Positions 42,439-45,209 of a stretch of DNA of 45,209 nt are shown one piece after another. Positions within the stretch are counted from its first letter, which is position 1. Each line of letters begins with the position of its first letter. Under the pieces are notes generated by a model. It was not told the origin of the DNA. It saw only the letters and a list, made by a program, of their open reading frames with translations, and did no database searches. Location of the stretch: the NCBI GenBank assembly GCA_017452945.1, contig JAFTLD010000078.1, positions 1 through 45,209 of the forward strand, in the 5' to 3' direction. The DNA comes from Clostridia bacterium. GTDB lineage: Bacteria > Bacillota_A > Clostridia > Oscillospirales > CAG-272. The position numbers and the translations under genes were made by a program.

Positions 42439-44799
42439 TTAATGAAAAATCTCATAAATAAGATCTTTAAAAGTATAATATCCATCTGCTTGAGTCCAAG
42501 GATCCGAGGTGTCTCTGTTAGCCGGATTAACCATACCATAGTCGTCGGCTTCTTTTTCCCATGGAGAAGTATAGTACGAATACGGAAGAGGATCTTTTAG
42601 GAATCCAGTAACTGAAGGGATTCCAACCTGCGTTAAGTAGTCCCAAAATCCCATATTATCATACTGTACAGTATGACCATATTCATGTTTTACAGTATCA
42701 TAATCCGTATCTGGTACACCCGTTCCCATAAAAATAATACCAAATGAAAATGCATTATCACCAATAGGGAGATTCAATACGAATGCCCCCCCGTAATTGC
42801 CTTGGTAATAAGAAAAATAGTTTGATTTTAATACTTTCTCTTCGCTAGTGTTTGAAGTATCAAAATTTTGAACATCTTCTTTGACATTGTTAATCACGGT
42901 AGTTACCGGCTGAACAATATTATCATTGAACCATGTTACCGTGTTATTCCAATAATCAGTTAGCCACTGAGGCCAAGTTCCTTTAGGATCCGTATACATC
43001 ACCGGATTATTGCTACAATACGCATACATATTGAAGCCGATGAGGTCACCATTAGCGTTGATGTAGCCATCAGCATTCAAGAACCGACCGGTTACAGGGT
43101 CATAATACCTACTCTGCAGATAATAGAACTCAGTTTCAGTGTCGTAGTAATAGCCACGATAGCGGAAGGGGTTATACTGTGCATACGTATTATTACCGGT
43201 AGAATTATGCCAAGTCGTGGTATGGTTGCCCCAAGCATCGTAATAATACGAAAGAACCTTGACACCCGATGCATTGTAAACCGCAACGATATCTCCAAAC
43301 AGATTCTTTTCGAAGAAGAAGTTGAAAAAAACTCCGTCTGCCAAATTCGACGTGCGGTACTGGAACCCGAGAGGAGAGCCGTTTTCGTCATACAAGTAGA
43401 TCAGCGTGATATCTCCCCAAGCTTCGCTGACGATTTGTGAGCCGTTGAGGGTATAAATGTGCTCAACACCATTGACCGTCTTGCTCGTGCGGATGCCGGT
43501 GTCATTGTACTTATACGAAACGCTTGTGCTGCCTTTGGTAGCAGTTGCCAACTGGCGACCGTTTTGCCAGGTGAGCGTAGCGGTGGAAAGTCCAGTGCTG
43601 TAGGTGATCGGATTGCCGAGGCCATCATAGGTATTGTCACTGCCTAATCCCACGCAACGCAATAAGCGGTCTCCGTTGTAGGTGTACGCAAGTGTCAGAT
43701 TCGGATACGAACTGATCGTGCGTTCGGTCGTATATCCGTAAAATTTCTTGCTTGTACGGTTGCCTGCATGATCATAGGTGTATTCGTAGGTCTGATTGTA
43801 ATACGGATTATCCTCGCGAATCAACTGCTGCAGGTCATCGTAATAATACTTGGTGACTTTGCCGTAGATATCCGTAATAGCGGTAATATTGCCGTAATCA
43901 TCATACGTGTACGAATAAGTGGAAATTGTATTGTTAACTGTAGATGTGTAGTTTGACACTTGTGCAGTTGTGCGGTCTGTGTCAATGTTTTTATAGTTAT
44001 ATCCTTCGTAGCGGGTGAATTCTGTTCCGTACGACGTTGTGACAGAGGAAGTTCTGTGCAACTTATCGTAGACAAAAGTGCGGTCGATTTCCGTTTCCCA
44101 ATCGGCAAGTCTGAGAGTAGCAGATGACAATTCATCCAGACTGTTGTATGTATATGTGTATTGCAAATAGCCAATGGCTGTGTTTGTACTATGGGTGTAT
44201 CCGACACTGAGCAGTGCGCTTGTCAAGTTTCCATCCTGATCAAAATTCTGACCGATAGCAAGTAAGCGATCTTTTGTTTCGGTGTCGTATTCCTGGTAGC
44301 CTGTCAGTTGACCTTTGGCATCATAGCTGTATTCATATCCGCGTTTACTTACCACGGACTCAACAGTATGCAGTCTGCCATCTGCTCGGTAGGTGTAGGT
44401 AAACTTATCCAAAGTAGTTCCACTACTGTCAGTATAGCACATTTCCACAACTCTGTCAAGTTGGTCGTAGAAATATTTTGCTATTATGCCATTTCCGTAG
44501 GTCATGCTTTCCAGCTTGCCGTTGTTGTTGGCATATTCATATGTAGCAAGAGTGGCTGTGCCAGCCTTGATGCTCGTGGTGTTGCCAAACTTGTCATATG
44601 TAAAGGTGTACGTGGTGGAATCGGTGGCAATGGTGGAGACTCTGCCGTTTGCATCATACGTATAGGTCAGGTTTTCTACTTCTTCTTGTGGAAGAGGGGT
44701 GGCAGCTCCCATGTAAAGAATGGGAGTGACGTTTTCCATTCTGCCCAGTCCGTCATATGTGTAGTACAAACCGGAGGTTCCGCTTAACGTATAAGTCAA
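42439..44799 (-). CDS. 5'-truncated RHS protein with zincin-like C-terminal domain
   Basis: A 786-residue RHS fragment. More than ten YD repeats (YTYDANGRV, YEYSYDAKGQL, YSYTYDDYGNI) lead to the RHS core (RYRGYYYDTETEFYYLQSRYYDPVTGRFLNADG...YCSNNPVMYTDPKG, about 560-625). The C-terminal domain (about 640-786) carries HEYGHTVQ and, about 45 residues later, SPWEKEADDYG, giving HExxH plus a downstream Glu, a zinc-peptidase pattern. No ATG or ribosome site lies at the 5' end (TTG 44799). The frame continues upstream with RHS-like sequence (ETNTAGQTTSYVYD) until a REP palindrome at 44857-44885 and then TAA 44893-44895, so the shell-forming N-terminus is lost or displaced. Confidence 0.82.
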   Translation of the reverse strand: MTYTLSGTSGLYYTYDGLGRMENVTPILYMGAATPLPQEEVENLTYTYDANGRVSTIATDSTTYTFTYDKFGNTTSIKAGTATLATYEYANNNGKLESMTYGNGIIAKYFYDQLDRVVEMCYTDSSGTTLDKFTYTYRADGRLHTVESVVSKRGYEYSYDAKGQLTGYQEYDTETKDRLLAIGQNFDQDGNLTSALLSVGYTHSTNTAIGYLQYTYTYNSLDELSSATLRLADWETEIDRTFVYDKLHRTSSVTTSYGTEFTRYEGYNYKNIDTDRTTAQVSNYTSTVNNTISTYSYTYDDYGNITAITDIYGKVTKYYYDDLQQLIREDNPYYNQTYEYTYDHAGNRTSKKFYGYTTERTISSYPNLTLAYTYNGDRLLRCVGLGSDNTYDGLGNPITYSTGLSTATLTWQNGRQLATATKGSTSVSYKYNDTGIRTSKTVNGVEHIYTLNGSQIVSEAWGDITLIYLYDENGSPLGFQYRTSNLADGVFFNFFFEKNLFGDIVAVYNASGVKVLSYYYDAWGNHTTTWHNSTGNNTYAQYNPFRYRGYYYDTETEFYYLQSRYYDPVTGRFLNADGYINANGDLIGFNMYAYCSNNPVMYTDPKGTWPQWLTDYWNNTVTWFNDNIVQPVTTVINNVKEDVQNFDTSNTSEEKVLKSNYFSYYQGNYGGAFVLNLPIGDNAFSFGIIFMGTGVPDTDYDTVKHEYGHTVQYDNMGFWDYLTQVGIPSVTGFLKDPLPYSYYTSPWEKEADDYGMVNPANRDTSDPWTQADGYYTFKDLIYEIFH

Positions 44800-44856
44800 A
44801 AGTCCTTTGTTTTGATCATATACGTAAGATGTAGTTTGACCTGCAGTGTTTGTTTC

Positions 44857-44885
44857 GTGTAACAGGGGACGGTTCTCTGTTACAT
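44857..44885. repeat. Single REP palindrome at the RHS breakpoint
   Basis: GTGTAACAG...CTGTTACAT, the inverted version of 41914-41942 with one end base changed. RHS coding homology stops exactly here. Confidence 0.8.
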
Positions 44886-44901
44886 GGTGTTTTTACATGT
44901 T

Positions 44902-45112
44902 GCGCGTAACAGGGGACAGGCCCTTGTTACACCGCAATTTTGCTTTTTTGTCGTGTTTGTGCAACCGGCGGCGTAACAATGCTCCGTCCCCGGTTACGCG
45001 CGATCCCCGAACGGTTAACCAAGCGTGTAACTGCGGGGACGGGTCCACGTTACGTTGCGGCGACCCATGGGAGCGCAATGTAACATGGTTCCGTCCACCT
45101 GTTATGCGCGCG
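44902..45112. repeat. Mosaic REP element (four palindromes), copy 2, beside RAYT
   Basis: Palindromic units at 44906-44930, 44973-44997, 45027-45053 and 45080-45105 all start GTAAC and end GTTAC or GTTAT, with CCGTCCCC/GGGGACGG centres in alternating orientation. The element is nearly identical to 39040-39249 and ends eight bases from the RAYT stop codon. Confidence 0.82.
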
Positions 45113-45120
45113 TAATTTAG

Positions 45121-45209
45121 TTAAACTCTTGAAACAATACCAAAGCTGATCCCCGTCAGGCGGCTGATCTGTCGGATGGACAAGCCCTTGTCTTTTAGCA
45201 GCTTCAAGT
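45121..45209 (-). CDS. REP-associated tyrosine transposase (RAYT, IS200-like), C-terminal end only
   Basis: The minus strand from the right edge encodes 28 residues ending in TAA at 45121-45123. They include KDKGLSIRQISRLTGISFG, a helix-turn-helix tail characteristic of clostridial RAYT/Y1 transposases (GLSIRQIxRLTGIS). RAYTs are single-copy, domesticated relatives of IS200 transposases that cut and move REP palindromes. The REP mosaic directly behind the stop fits this. The catalytic HUH domain lies outside the window. Confidence 0.75.
   Translation of the reverse strand, partial: LKLLKDKGLSIRQISRLTGISFGIVSRV

Overview
The window looks like a chromosomal segment of a Gram-positive, low-to-mid GC gut-type clostridium (Clostridia, perhaps Oscillospirales or Christensenellales). 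Supporting signs are AddAB instead of RecBCD, a LexA operator of the Bacillus/Clostridium type (AGAACA-n-ATGTTCT), AAGGAGG ribosome sites, near-perfect TTGACA-17-TATAAT promoters, Gram-positive lipoproteins, YajC beside a TIGR04086 membrane protein, and surface proteins with a hydrophobic VVAKKK tail. No rRNA, tRNA, CRISPR array or prophage was seen.

Layout. 1-140 is the 3' end of an IS200/IS605 tnpB and its structured right end. 231-8074 (+) holds an anion permease, a small membrane protein, a tight housekeeping run (U32 peptidase, uppP, RNase M5-like, rlmA-like, family 2 glycosyltransferase) and two paralogous lipoproteins. 8450-9363 (-) is TIGR04086-yajC. 9534-12075 (+) is yqhQ, nagB and a TIGR01440 gene. 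12135-16694 (-) encodes two large cell-surface proteins, one probably a glycoside hydrolase. 16962-21683 (-) is a compact run of PHP phosphatase, MutS-like ATPase, Lrp regulator, aminotransferase and two duplicated membrane proteins. 21838-23337 (+) has two unknown genes, one a possible membrane cyclase. 23615-23911 is a decayed IS605-like remnant. 24503-32086 (-) is queG-like, addB and addA. 32339-35978 (+) is HtrA plus a two-component system. 36029-36820 (-) is an SH3-domain lipoprotein. 37052-39021 is a divergent SRAP/dinB pair with two LexA boxes at the dinB promoter.

39040-45209 is an accessory island. Two 5'-truncated RHS genes carry different C-terminal toxin domains (a zincin-like peptidase and a toxin-37-like domain), each followed by a candidate immunity gene. 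Every module boundary carries GTAAC...GTTAC palindromes with a GGGGACGG core. The C-terminal 28 codons of a REP-associated tyrosine transposase (RAYT) lie at the right edge, next to a four-palindrome mosaic repeat that recurs nearly identically at 39040-39249.

The most interesting parts are the RHS/RAYT/REP island and the orphan IS605 right end (candidate omega-RNA). Also notable are the SOS-controlled dinB/SRAP locus, a shared Cys-plus-hydrophobic C-terminal tail on two surface proteins, and the candidate bacterial membrane terpene cyclase. All family calls rest on motif recognition by eye; no database search was run.
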